A DNA stretch of 64,000 nt, from assembly GCA_960531495.1 (NCBI GenBank), contig OY482863.1, positions 7,467,000-7,530,999 of the forward strand. Direction: 5' to 3'. Under the pieces are notes generated by a model that was not told the origin of the DNA, made no database searches, and worked only from the letters and a program-made list of their open reading frames with translations. Below are positions 11,201 through 22,863 of the stretch, piece by piece. Every line of letters begins with the position of its first letter. Positions within the stretch are counted from its first letter, which is position 1. Made by a program: the position numbers and the translations under genes. The DNA comes from Zeus faber (Eukaryota; Chordata; Actinopteri; Zeiformes; Zeidae).

Positions 11201-14200
11201 TGGCAGCCCTGTGATGCGGGCCCCCGATTGGGAGCTGCTTGTCATCACTTACCAGACATTATACCCCTCCCTCGCTCCCTTACAAAATTGCAGTGAAAAT
11301 GGATTGGTGTGACTCTTGTCTTGTTTTTTTTTTTTTTTTTTTTTTTTTTATCTACCGAAGAGCTTAGAAATACATTTCAACTGTTCTCGAGACTGGGTAA
11401 AAAAAAACCTAAAAACTCTTATCTGGGGTCAATGACTCAATACATTCTGCTTTATTATATCTCTAATTCCGCTCCTGGTTTTGCAGTTGCACACACTACA
11501 ACCTGTGTAGTGTGTAATAATACATAAATTCAGTAATAACGCTGTAATAAGTTAGTTAGTTCCATCACTATGTCCACTCAGTTTTATAGCTTTTATTTTA
11601 TATTTATGTTTATAATCCGAAGCATCGGCTTTACTTCTGCTTATCTGAGAGGCAACGCGATCTGCAGATCTCTGGACGTAGGATGCCAGGTGTGAACCGA
11701 GTCCTGAAGGAAGGGGCTGATGATTTTGGCAGGTAGTTGGCTGACGAACTAGTATTAGGTAAACTTTGACGGTTTTTGCCCCCGGTTCTGAAAGTAGACC
11801 CAGCATTTGTTGTAACGACTTGCCTAGCTGCAGCCCGTTGTGTGGTTTTGTATTGGTAAACCCCGTGCCGTTAACAAACAAACAATAGGTCGTCTCCCCA
11901 CCGCAACCCTCCTGTTATTGCGTCACTGAGACTATCGCCAGGATCTCAGGTTACAGTAACCGCTGTGGTCGCTCTCCCAAATATTGGTTCCTTGGCTACG
12001 CTGTGGACCGATTCCCTAGGCAACACCAACGTCTGTCATTCTAAGCCCCTTTCCCACCTGCACTGAAAGCCGTAAATCCACTGGCAATATTCCATACTGG
12101 CGTAACAGTGGCACAGGAGCCGGTTTCCGATGTTCTGTAAAAGTCGTTCCGTAAATTTCTCTCGGCCGTGTAATATTCACAGGAAAATGGCGGTGGGGCT
12201 GTGAATGGAAGTGTAGACGTTGAATTGTAAGTTTATATCATACAAATATTTAAAAAAATGTATTTGTCTTCGAGAAGAAGAAAAAAAACCTCTGGGTTTA
12301 GGGTTACTGCGTCCAGGGACGGGGGCTCCGGGACCTTATCGCAGGGGAGGGAACCCAAACCGCCTTTACTGGATATTTTCCAGCAATGTCACGGATTCCA
12401 TGTGGGGAAAAGGGCTTCAGTTTGCTGGTTAGCTATTACGTTGTTGATCGTTTGTAATCTTTTGCACTGTCCATCTGACTTAAGCAGATCTCAGCCCACT
12501 CGAAGCATTTCGTTTTCCGGACTATATTGGCGTCACTATGCAAAGCGCCTTTTTTGTTCTTATAGGGGCCAATGGGGGGGGAAACTTTGTAATTCGCAAA
12601 ATGAGCAACCGAAACAAGCTTAATCTTTCGAAATTATAGGGTGGCTTGTATGTCATGACAAGCCTAAAGTACAACACTAAATTGTTATACGTAAGGAGGA
12701 ATGCAGGAAACAAGCATTGAGGTCGGCACTGTCTTCATCAGCCCGCCAATAAGTTACTCCGTACTGTACTACAGCATTTTGGCCAGTAAATGGACTCGGA
12801 CCTATGTTGACTGTGACAACATTGTAAAATCCCAAACTTGATCGCATAATCGAATGGGCTGTGCATTTTTGATCCTTACAATTCAGTTACTTGTTTTACA
12901 GCTGGTAGAAATATGTGATAATGTGGAACACAATAATCTATTGAAGCCACGTACCACGAGATATCATGTTTGTATCTTTACTTAGATATTTTAAACAGAT
13001 ATTTTACCTACCCAAGCTCATTTACAATTCTTCCACAGTTTAAAGTGCAGTCGGGTAAACTCCCTCTGCGTTTGAAATGGCACCGCAATAATTAAAGACC
13101 TTTGCTTCATGCATTATGAGGGTGTCACTGTTGGACCTGTTCTGAAGGTATCAAGTTACACCCATTCACTTTATACAGAACAAACCTGTTGACATTAGTT
13201 GAAATGCCTCGCACTGTCCTCCAGATCTCTAAAACACAGGTACTCCTCACTTAGCGACCGAGTTCCGTTCCTAGGACCAGGTCGCTGAGCGAACTGGTCG
13301 ATAAGCGAGGACCCGTGTGTTTTCACGCTAAGGGGGCGTGGCCATTGCGAACGCTAGTGCGGTGAATACTGACGGACCGCGGGAACGAGACTGTGGCCGA
13401 GAACGGCGATGAGATGCTTGACGCTGAGACGCTGTGGTATCGCACACAGTGTACAATACAGACTGGTCAGAGAGCTGGTCCTAAGTCCGAACGGTCGTTT
13501 ACCAGGGCGGTCATTAAGTGAGGAGTACCTGTAATATATATCTCCGTTTCTCGGTACTGGCTAATTGTTGTGATGTATTTTATGTTGGCATTGATAGGTT
13601 GCCAACATTGTTGGTGTGGCACTGAGAGCTACCAGTCCACAGAGCAGGATTCCATCCTGGAGATTAAGATACACATTTTGGGGATACCCAAACCGCCTAA
13701 CGCCTAATGGCCGCTGGGCTTGAGAATGACCCCGACGCTCTAAACCCCAACGCTTGTCTCTCTCCCCCTCCCCTCCAGGCGGGGCGGCCTGGGCATCGGT
13801 GTCGGGGCCCGGTCCCTGGCCTCCATACCCTCCCTCCCCCCGGCCGTGGCCGAGTTTGTCAGCGGGGCGGTGGAGGAGTGCAAGCCCGCCGCCGTGCACG
13901 TGGTGACGGGAACGCCGGAGGAAACGGCCGACATCCTGGCCGGCCTGGCGAGGGACGGCATGGCCAAGAAGCTCCCTAAATACCAGAACTGGTAAGACCC
14001 GCTGTTGTTTTCCAGCTAGGACTGTGGGTTGAGTGGAACGTGTGGCGACCAACGGAGAAGGAGCCGAATGGAAAAGACGTGTCCACAAACGCCGTTGTCA
14101 GCGTATTGCATACTACGGCTGCAGAAAGCAGCAAAATAAGTGTAAATGTCCATTTTTAGAAAGTCACGGAACGCAAGTTACGACAAAGACCAAGCCATAA

Positions 14201-14574
14201 CCCCGCATCAAATGGAAAAGGGACGGGGTCGAAGCAGACCTGGCAACCGGTCGCTTTGAAGGAAACCAGAGTAGGCGCAGGCGCGAGCGTTTGTTCCGCC
14301 AGATGTTGACCGGGCGGCCAACTCCGGCGGAAGCGCCTGCGCCTGGCGTCTGCTGCTGTTTGCCATTATCTGTTCTCTTCTCGCCGCCGCTTATCCCGCT
14401 ATTAAATTAAATCAAGGCCCACCTTTAAAGACAAGACAGAGATCGGCTTGCCCTCTCGGTCACATTCGTCATGGCTGGACCACGCCAGGCGCGCGCCGGC
14501 GTGACAACAAGGCGACCCAAAGTACACGGTTAATGAACTTTCCACATTGGGGGATCATTATTATTATTATTATA

Positions 14575-14635
<61 letters not shown>

Positions 14636-17600
14636 TATATGATGATTGAGGTTTGTTATCTCCCAATAAGACCCTCTTTTACTGCTACGTACAATTGATG
14701 CCTATATATTGGTGAGCGCTATACAAGAGTTAGAGGAGCCATATCATAACAACATTTTTAACACGTTTGTGGTTCATACATTTATAAAATATGAAAAGTT
14801 CTACATTTCGGGGTAGCGGTAATGTAAAGGTCCCCGATTGGGACGATGCCTTAAACGTGCCCGCACCCAAACTTTTCCGTGCCAAACGGCGACCTGGCGT
14901 CTGTCTCCGGCAGCTGGCTGGCTCGCACCGACCCGAAGGACGTGGCCCGCGTGGAGAGCAAGACGGTGATCGTGACGAAGAACCAAAGGGACACCGTCCC
15001 CATCCCCAGCGGAGGCGCCAAGAGCCAGCTGGGCAGCTGGATGAGCGAGGCCGACTGGCAGAAGGCCAGGGTGGACCGCTTCCCCAGCTGCATGGCAGGT
15101 GGGGAAGCCTTTTTTAAAGGAACGCTAAATGCGGCACTCGGTGCGAGCGTTCAATCTCTAAGCCCCCTGCCGTGTCTTCCGCCCAGGTCGCACCATGTAC
15201 GTGATCCCCTTCAGCATGGGTCCGGTCGGCTCCACGCTGTCCAAATATGGTGTTCAGGTACCGACTCTGCTCTCCAAACACTGCTTACTAACAGTCGGTC
15301 GATGAGCTGTGGCTTAGCCCCCGACTGACTCGAAAACCATCCAGGGTCGGTAACGGTTCCTTCTTCTCCCTCAAGGTGACCGACTCGCCCTACGTCGTGG
15401 CCAGCATGGGCATCATGACCCGCATGGGCCTGCCCGTCCTCCAGAAACTGGCCGAAGGGGAGGAGTTTGTTCGCTGCCAACACTCGCTGGGACGGCCGCT
15501 TCCCCTCAAAGGTACTGTCGCGTCCTCTTCGCCCCGCACCGCCTGGAGCTCGGACAGGCTGGTTTTAGGTCGGCAACTGTGGACGCCACTGCTATGAAGT
15601 TAATAATGGAGGCGGTGATAATGACGTGAAGGACGTGTCTTCATTTCCAATTCATAATACCCATTTGGCCCTCCCTCCGGCATTTTTCTCACGGCACCCT
15701 TTTGTTTTACCCGCTTTCTCATTCATTATTCTATCGGCCAATTTTCTTCCGTCACCTCGTTAGGAACGTGTCAAATGTTTGGCCAACAAATATTATTCGG
15801 CTGGAAACCAAAACTAACATTGATTAACGTTGACTCGGTCCTGCGGTATTGTCTGACGGCTTGACATCGCGTAACTATGCAAGCGCTGTTTGCACCGCAC
15901 CCACACAACCATCCGGTTAACCACTCAAAACGTGTACAACCGCGCTCCTGGCTGACTCACGGTGATGGGCGAGGCGCAAACAATTCTTTCGCCGTGAACC
16001 GCTCTTATCAGGGAGCCCGGAGCGGCTGCTCCCGGAGCCCCGGAGCAGTCGAGTGGATTGTCAATTCACCAACCGAAAACAATGGACTTGACATTCATTT
16101 CTCACCGGAAGTCCCCCTCTAAGGAATCTTCCGCGTTCTAAACCGACTGAATCAAATGAACGGGAAGGCAGAAAGCCGAACGACTGGTTTTGTCCAGTGA
16201 CTCGTCAAGAGCAGAATTTCAAAAGAAGAGTTGAACCTTTCATGGCTCCCGATTGTCACCGGCGAATTAGATAAATTATTATAATTATGTTGTTATTAAA
16301 TTGGGGCAGTCTCGCAATTTTTTGGATCTTGCAGCGCAAACGCAAATTTCTATCATTAATTTCATGCGGGATCCAGAGGTTATGAAACACCGTTTGAATC
16401 GCTCCCTCCTCAGCCGTAGCCCCTCAGTGTGTCAACGTGCCGTCGTCCGCCCTCGTCTCTAAGCTCGCCACTCACCCGCCACGTGCAGTATTTCCCTTCA
16501 TTCTCCTCACCCCCCCCCGTCATCTACATCCACCCGCTCAGCCCCGCTGGTCAACTCGTGGCCCTGCAACCCGGAGAAGGTGCTGATCTCCCACCTGCCG
16601 GACACCAGGCAGATCCTGTCCTTCGGCAGCGGCTACGGGGGGAACTCCCTGCTCGGCAAGAAGTGCTTCGCCCTCCGCATCGCCTCCCGCATCGCCAAGG
16701 ACGAGGGCTGGCTGGCCGAGCACATGCTGGTGGGTTAAAAGCCGGGGGGGGTGGGGGCGAAGATTTCCGGACCGCGAGTGGTGTTTTATTTTTATTTTTT
16801 TTTTAACCTTGCTTTCCTCCACCTTTAACACCACCCTCCTCCTCCTCCTCCCCCTCAGATCCTGGGCATCACCAACCCTCAAGGAGTGAAGCGCTACGTG
16901 GCGGCCGCCTTCCCCAGCGCCTGCGGGAAGACCAACCTGGCCATGATGAAGCCAGCCCTGCCGGGGTGGAAGGTGGAGTGCGTGGGGGACGACATCGCTT
17001 GGATGAAGTTCGACAGCCAGGGTGAGGTGGAGGACGGGCGGGGTGCACACACACAGATATGACGGCACAGGTGGAGGCATAACATCAGTGATGCGTCTTT
17101 TTATCAGCAATGTACCAGCCTTGAATGGAGAAAACTCCATCATACTGTATGTTAATCATGGCGCCAGGGTTCTTAGCGGGGCCTGGAGGTGCTTGTCCTC
17201 AGAAGTTCAAGCGCTGGAATACCTTGAAAATAGCCCATTTTGTTGCCCCTGAAGTGCTTGAAGTCCTTATTTTCTTTATTCAAATTGTAACATAATAAAA
17301 AATCAAGAATCGTTTTTACGACATAGATTATGCCAGGGAAATGTACATTTTATCCAGCATGGTTGTAATAGTAATAATAATGATATTAATAATACATATA
17401 TAAATACTGTATACTGTATATAATATACATACTAATATATATAATAGACAATGAGACCAAGATTATGTGACCAAGAAAATGTATTATACATGTTTGACGT
17501 CACGTCCTTGTAAATGAACAATGAGCGTTTAAAAAAGTACTTGAAGTCCTTGAATTTAGTTTTGTAACGCCAGAATGAACCCTGTAGTGTTCCATTGAGG

Positions 17601-20600
17601 CCAAGAAATGACCAACCTCGAGTGGCCATTCGCTCCAAAACATCCTCCCGGCTTATCAACCCACCAACACACAACGTTCACAGCGCGTGTGCGGTTAGAC
17701 TTTGACTCGTAACCTCGACCTCCATGAGGCGCCATTTGCACGGGACAAACTCGCACGACCCGACCGACACGTTTCACAGCAAGTGCGGTGAAAGTGTAAC
17801 GAAACCCCTTTTCGTGTATAGTACTTGCGCTGAACGTAACATACAACCTCAACAAAAAAGTATTTATTTATTTATTTATTTATTTGTTCTATTCTGGTCG
17901 CTTAATAGTGGATTTGCCTCATGGGTTGAAATCACAATGAACAATTATGTGAATTCCAGACATAAATTAAGACGTAAATATTTTATTTTCCTTCCTGTTA
18001 GATTGAAACCTCAGGCTACATCGGCACATTCATTTAAATGACGTAAATATAGTAACGTCGAACTCTCGTTGAAATGAACGGCTTACAGTTCTCCGTTTCT
18101 TCGACCAAAAACGAAGCCGAGACGTTTGCAGCGCGGCGCCCTGACTGCCTTTCCTTCCTCCTCTTCGCGCCTCGTTCCAGGCAAACTGAGGGCCATCAAC
18201 CCCGAGAACGGCTTCTTCGGCGTGGCCCCCGGCACCTCGGCCAAGACCAACCCCCACGCCATGACCACCATCGCCTCCAACACCGTCTTCACCAACGTGG
18301 GGGAGACCAGCGACGGAGGGGTGTGGTGGGAGGGTCTGGACCCGCCCGCGCCCGGCGTCACGCTCAGCGACTGGCACGGCAAGGCTTGGAAGCAAGGTAA
18401 CCCTTTTTATTTCTTGGGGTCGTCGTGGACGTAAATAAACGTGTGCGGCTCGCCCGCTTTTGGTGCCGCGTGTTCACGGCGCCCCCTGGTGGTCGCAGAG
18501 CTCAACAATTGAAAAACTTTTAAAAGATATATGTATATGTAAGTATATATGTAAATAAGTGTTTTTTAAATATGGAAGAGCGACGGTCACGGTGTGTGCC
18601 TTGTTTCATTCATTCGTTCACATATTCCACGAGCGCGATACCCGTATCTCGATTTTTTGGCAAGATCTCCAAACGAATTTCAACTTCAATTCTCATTTTA
18701 AACCGTCGTTCTTTTTTTTCTTCTTCTCCTTCTTCTTTTTTTCCCCTCCCCCGCGTGAACAGGAAGCTCCACGCTGTGCGCGCATCCCAACTCCCGCTTC
18801 TGCACCCCGGCGTCCCAGTGCCCCATCATCGACCCGCAGTGGGAGAGCGAGGAAGGGGTTCCCATCGACGCCATCATCTTCGGCGGCAGGAGACCGGAGG
18901 GTCGGTGGTCCCGAGAATTTAGAGCTTGTCCTCCTCCGAATCTGAGAGGAAACGTGCAGTCCCCCGCCCCACTCCCCAGCCCCCGAATGAAAAACCGCCG
19001 CGTGAATTTGTCAGTTAATTTGATGGCGGAGTTGTTCTCGCGAGAGGAGCAAGTAAGACGGGGGAAACATGAATCTGAAGGAAACGTCGAATGGAACAGG
19101 CAAAGATATTTGTCATGGAGAGAGCGAAAACGTTCCCGACCAACGGGTTACCCCCTCGTTGTGCAACAAACTAGAGTTAAAAACTATTTGAAATACGTTT
19201 TTATTTTCTTGTGATTCATGGAAATTGAGCCAAATCTGCTTAGCAATGCTGTTGCAGTTCAGAAAAAAGGGTAAATATAGAAGGGGAAAAAAAACCACAG
19301 GAGAACTATGGGATGAAATCAAAATCTTATTTTGTAGTTTTTATGTAATGTGGACCTACTATTCCGTTCCTTATTTTCCGTCATATGTTTAATGTGACAA
19401 TGTCGACTGTTCATATTGGACGTGGCCGAAGTGTCAAACAATGAGATAAACCAATGACAAAGTAATCACTGTGAACAAAGCGCTCAGGGTTCCGACCGCT
19501 CTGAACGCTCGCTTCTCCAAGGTTTTATCTACTTTCAGCACAAGCTGACGTCAGCTCGTCATGGATTCCTTTATGTGGTCATCTGCTCCATCCGATCCGC
19601 TGTGCGTGTCTCAAAACAAAACAATAAAAATAGCGGTTGTGTTCATTTATTGAAACAAAAAATCCCCCCGTCACGGTGCGGTGTCCCCCCCACCAGCTTG
19701 GAGCAAGGCAAGCAAACTTACTTTTAAATCAGGCCTTTGAGATCCGATATGAGTGAGGATTCAGCGACTGGATTGGTAATTTGTTCAGAATGAGATTTCG
19801 GTGGACTGGTCAGGTATCATCAGTGAAAGTTACAGAGTGAATACGACGAAACGGGGAAGCCATGCTCAAACCCCATTGGCTCACAGAACCGGTGGCCTCG
19901 GGAGGGAGGCTCCTCCCACGAAAACAGAGCGTCAGGATTTAGAGGCATGTTAGAATGGCTAGAATGCATAATCTGAGAGGTATTTTCAGCAAAAAAAACT
20001 TAAAAAACATGTATTGGGGACCTGAGAGACCTATATTAACTTGTGTAAAATGGAGCATAATAGCTCCACTTTAATACTCACTGTCGTGTTCTGACACATT
20101 TGAATAGACGCAGACCCCAAATACCCAATTTTGTGTTGCTTACCCGCTGAGAAGATTATTCAAGTTCAGCGTTACACAAAACATTCCTATGTATATAAAA
20201 AGGCCGACCATTTCATCTGCTCGTTCGATTCTTCCCGTGTCCCAGGAGTCCCCCTGGTGTACGAGACGTTCAACTGGCGCCACGGGGTCTTCGTCGGCGC
20301 GGCCATGAGGTCGGAATCCACAGCGGCTGCTGAGCACAAAGGTACCGACGCCGATGAGAACGACGCAAGAAAAGTGTTTGATTGAATATACCCCGACTCT
20401 TAATAGGCCTTCTTTGCTTTGCAGCCTATTGGTGCATGACAGGGATCTTGCCTGGTTCTTGAAGTGCTTGAATTTACTGTATTGGAATACCTTGAGATTT
20501 GCCCCTTTTGTGCTAAAGTGCATTGAAATGTCCTTGAAAAGAAATGCATTGAACATGGTTAGAAATAGATACTTATAATAGTAGGTGACAGTGAGATCAA

Positions 20601-21040
20601 TAATAGATATATTAAAATGAATAACAGACAATGAGACTAAGATTATATCATATCAATGAATAAAGATCATGTTCAAAATTCATTATATTTCTAAGACCTT
20701 GAAAATGAAAAAATAGCGCTTCAAAAAAGCACTCGAAAGTCCTTGAATTTCATTTTGTCACGCCAGAATGAAGCCCGGTATGAAAGCCTGTAGAATGACG
20801 CATAGGGCATGCGTTCGAACGCTCCCATTAATAAAGTGTAATTTATCAGATCAGACACGGTGGCTTTCCTCCTCCTGCCTAATTTTTCACGTTAGAAAGG
20901 TCTGTTGCCTCTCGTGGTTAGAAGTGTCAGGAAGGAAGTGTGTAAATGTGTTGAGAGAAGTAACTGATGTAATGCGGTCTCTTCTGTTTTGTAACAGTGA
21001 AGTAGTTTACTTTAGTAAAGCTCTCATAGAAAAAAAATAA

Positions 21041-21073
<33 letters not shown>

Positions 21074-21082
21074 AATAATAAC

Positions 21083-21114
<32 letters not shown>

Positions 21115-21767
21115 TAATAAAAAAGTAATGACAATAGAGTAGAACAATAAACAAACCCAATCGGACAGAGCGAATGCTTTCTTCACTCATTCTCACTCAG
21201 GCTCTTATGGAATATTGTACCGACATTGGTATTTTTATTTTATTATTATTATTGTTTTTTATATACATATATAAAAAAAATATATTTTTCAATGCAGGCA
21301 AAGTGATCATGCACGACCCCTTCGCCATGCGTCCATTCTTCGGCTACAACTTCGGTGACTACCTGGCGCACTGGCTGAGCATGGAAAATCGCAAGGCACC
21401 CACCCAGCTGCCCAAGATCTTCCACGTCAACTGGTTCCGGAAGGACCCGGTCTCCGGCGCCTTCCTCTGGCCGGGCTTCGGCGAGAACGCGCGCGTGCTG
21501 GAGTGGGTCTTCCGGCGCTGCGGCCGCGAGCGCGAGGACGAGGCGGCCACGCGGAGCTCGGTGGGCTGGCTGCCCGCCAGCGGCGCCATCGACACCGCCG
21601 GCCTGGGCGGCGCGGTGGACATGGGCGCCCTGTTCGACCTGCCCAAGCCCTTCTGGCAGCAGGAGACGCGGGAGCTGAGGGCCTACTTCTCCCAGCAGGT
21701 GGGCGCCGACCTGCCGCCGCAGGTGGAGGCCGAGCTGACGGCGCTGGAGGACCGGGTGAAGAATTAG
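7780..21767 (+). CDS. pck2: Phosphoenolpyruvate carboxykinase (GTP), mitochondrial
   Basis: GTP-dependent PEPCK converts oxaloacetate and GTP to phosphoenolpyruvate, CO2 and GDP (gluconeogenesis, cataplerosis). Coding exons: 7780-7811, 13779-13991, 14914-15098, 15187-15257, 15376-15511, 16542-16729, 16859-17021, 18181-18396, 18763-18900, 20246-20341 and 21298-21767. All have GT-AG ends and compatible phases. The joined frame is open for 635 residues (human PCK2 has 640). Residues 1-25 are Arg-rich without acidic residues ([16 protein letters not shown] start), as expected of a mitochondrial presequence, and this favours pck2 over cytosolic pck1. Hallmarks: [14 protein letters not shown] (from about residue 85), [16 protein letters not shown] in exon 6, the P-loop [13 protein letters not shown] at 293-305 with reactive Cys297 and Lys299, the metal-site segment VGDDIAW near 317-323, and PFFGYNFG in the last exon. 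Exon 1 has an A at -3. The exon 9 donor, GTCGGT, is weak. Intron 1 is about 6 kb. Confidence 0.97.
7873..8000. repeat. Perfect 128-bp palindrome in pck2 intron 1
   Basis: Arms of 63 bp (7873-7935 and 7938-8000) are exact reverse complements separated by the 2-bp spacer TC. Each arm contains a NotI site (GCGGCCGC) and a run of eight C or G. It starts 62 bp after the exon 1 donor. Identity is complete and ends sharply at 7872/8001. It could extrude a cruciform or form an RNA hairpin. It could also be a fold-back assembly or sequencing artefact. Confidence 0.97.
10380..10695 (+). repeat. Dispersed repeat copy 2 (same family as 300-600)
   Basis: Shares the TATTACGTTTTAGGA block, CACCGGGTGCGTTGCATT and CATATATGTATGAAAGTATG with copy 1, and ends in AATAAACCT followed by tandem CTTGAAT units. 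Same orientation as copy 1. Retroposon-like and non-coding. Confidence 0.75.
11056..11082. repeat. Short GC-rich perfect hairpin
   Basis: Arms GCCCCCATCCCA (11056-11067) and TGGGATGGGGGC (11071-11082) are exact reverse complements around a 3-bp loop GTG. It lies in pck2 intron 1. Confidence 0.85.
13236..13532. mobile_element. MITE-like DNA transposon remnant with 25-bp terminal inverted repeats
   Basis: The left end ACAGGTACTCCTCACTTA, continuing into GCGACCG, matches the reverse complement of the right end (CGGTCAT, then TAAGTGAGGAGTACCTGT) at 23 of 25 positions. The 297-bp element has no transposase frame, so it would be non-autonomous. No clear target-site duplication is visible. Superfamily not assigned. 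It lies near the 3' end of pck2 intron 1, about 250 bp before exon 2. Confidence 0.85.
14556..14634. repeat. (ATT)n microsatellite in pck2 intron 2
   Basis: About 80 bp of near-perfect ATT trinucleotide repeats within the 922-bp intron 13992-14913. The rest of that intron holds nothing recognised. Confidence 0.95.
15512..16541. other. pck2 intron 5, nothing recognised
   Basis: A 1030-bp intron between the exon ending at 15511 and the one starting at 16542. No repeat of known family and no embedded gene seen. Confidence 0.6.
17160..17590 (+). repeat. Dispersed repeat in pck2 intron 7 (copy 1)
   Basis: Shares with 20430-20780 the blocks TGGAATACCTTGA, AGACAATGAGACYAAGATTA, a region ending AAAAAGYACTTGAAGTCCTTG, and the end CGCCAGAATGAA. 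Both copies run in the same direction. Non-coding. Confidence 0.75.
18901..20245. other. pck2 intron 9, unrecognised plus possible dispersed repeat
   Basis: A 1345-bp intron. About 19800-20075 resembles a common teleost interspersed sequence (CCCATTGGCTCACAG, then GCATAATAGCTCCACTTTAA at its end). Otherwise nothing is recognised. Confidence 0.4.
20430..20780 (+). repeat. Dispersed repeat in pck2 intron 10 (copy 2)
   Basis: Second copy of the family at 17160-17590, with the same block order and orientation and the same terminal CGCCAGAATGAA. Divergence between copies is substantial, so this is more likely two old insertions than a recent tandem duplication. Confidence 0.75.
21041..21121. repeat. 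(AAT)n/(GAT)n microsatellite in pck2 intron 10
   Basis: About 80 bp of AAT repeats with GAT and AAC interruptions, 180 bp before the last pck2 exon. Confidence 0.92.
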
Positions 21768-22549
21768 TTGCCGAGCCGTTTTAAACCGCGCGGCGATGCG
21801 GCCGTCGTACCGCTGGCCATCAGGAACCACAAGGTGTTTGATAGCATCACTCTGTATGATTTTTTTTTTAATTCTTTTTTTCCATGCAGTACACTGTAAA
21901 ACCTGGTACTGTATTATCGGCCTTATTTCAAATTTCCCACCATGACGGACCTCCTCTGACCTCAGCTTGATCTTCTCTCGTGGAAAAAAAGATATATATT
22001 TTAAGCTAAATGTCTGCGACACTACTTCTCGATAATTCTGCAGCACTGTGAGAACGTGTGTAGGTGGGGCGTCAAGCCCACACTGCGGTCTGGTTGCAGT
22101 CCTGAACAGGCCTCCATATGAAGTTCTACATACAGTACCTGTGATGCTACAGCTCTCTTGCCTAAAAGGCATTTTTACATTGTCGGTGCTCCTGATGTTT
22201 ACAAGCTACACCCGGACGTTGTCTCGGCAATGTTCTGACCTGTGTATTTTTATTTTATTTTTTTTGTGTGTGTGTGTGTGTTTCCGTTTTTTCCGTTTGT
22301 CACTCGTGACGACCAATTTCTCTCTGTGCGTATTTTGTCCGAATCCTTTGAAAAGGCATTAGGATGTTGTTTTATGTCCGTTTAGTTAAGTTGGTTCGTT
22401 ATGCGTCATGTATTATTGAATATAAACTTTATAATTTCAGGTAATGTTTACACGTAAAAGTGAAATATCGGACCAATCCAAGCAAATGAGATTATGATAA
22501 AGTTTCCAAAGACAAATGTACACGAAGGTGTCTTTATTACTGTGCAATG

Positions 22550-22555
22550 AATAAA
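22550..22555 (+). promoter_or_regulatory. pck2 poly(A) signal (AATAAA)
   Basis: First canonical AATAAA on the + strand after the pck2 stop at 21767. It implies a 3' UTR of about 0.8 kb. The UTR includes a short (TG)n tract at about 22266-22281. Confidence 0.55.
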
Positions 22556-22648
22556 TAACCTCAAAATCAAGACTGGGTCAAATCTTTGTCGTTGAATATA
22601 AAAATACATACTGCACGCATACAGGAGCGCAGATTTGCCATAGACCTT

Positions 22649-22654
22649 TTTATT
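22649..22654 (-). promoter_or_regulatory. Poly(A) signal of the siglec-like gene (AATAAA, minus strand)
   Basis: TTTATT on the plus strand, 210 bp beyond the minus-strand stop at 22864. A further TTTATT at 22533-22538 is an alternative. The two convergent genes end about 100 bp apart and may overlap. Confidence 0.5.
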
Positions 22655-22863
22655 TGATTTACAATTTATACTGGACGCACATATGCAACAGTCATAAAAT
22701 GTAACCTTGCTGTCGGGGGCCGGCACAAGCTCCGGAAGCCAAAACGGAATATGTAATGATGTGACTTAAAAAAAAAAAAAACTCTACGTCTTGTTTTGAT
22801 GACTTGCAAACAAACTTTAAAAGGTGAGCTTCAAGCGTGCATGGTGACCGACCCTGGGGCTTT

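Larger units (their letters stand above)
8001..13235. other. pck2 intron 1, repeats and unrecognised sequence
   Basis: Contents: a (TAA)n microsatellite at about 8228-8276; degenerate ACTAGT-rich repeats at about 8550-9080 of the type (ACTAGTnACAATnGGAAT)n; a G-rich tract near 9370-9410; the second copy of the dispersed repeat at about 10380-10695; a GC-rich hairpin at 11056-11082; and a T run near 11324-11350. The remainder to 13235 shows no supported exon and no RNA gene. Confidence 0.6.

Noticed and set aside
13561..14088. Minus-strand open frame over pck2 exon 2
   Set aside because: It overlaps a well-supported pck2 exon with fitting splice sites, and the minus-strand product has no motif.
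21249..22172. 307-codon open frame on the minus strand
   Set aside because: It is antisense to the GC-rich last exon of pck2, which has clear PEPCK similarity on the plus strand. The minus-strand product shows no family features.
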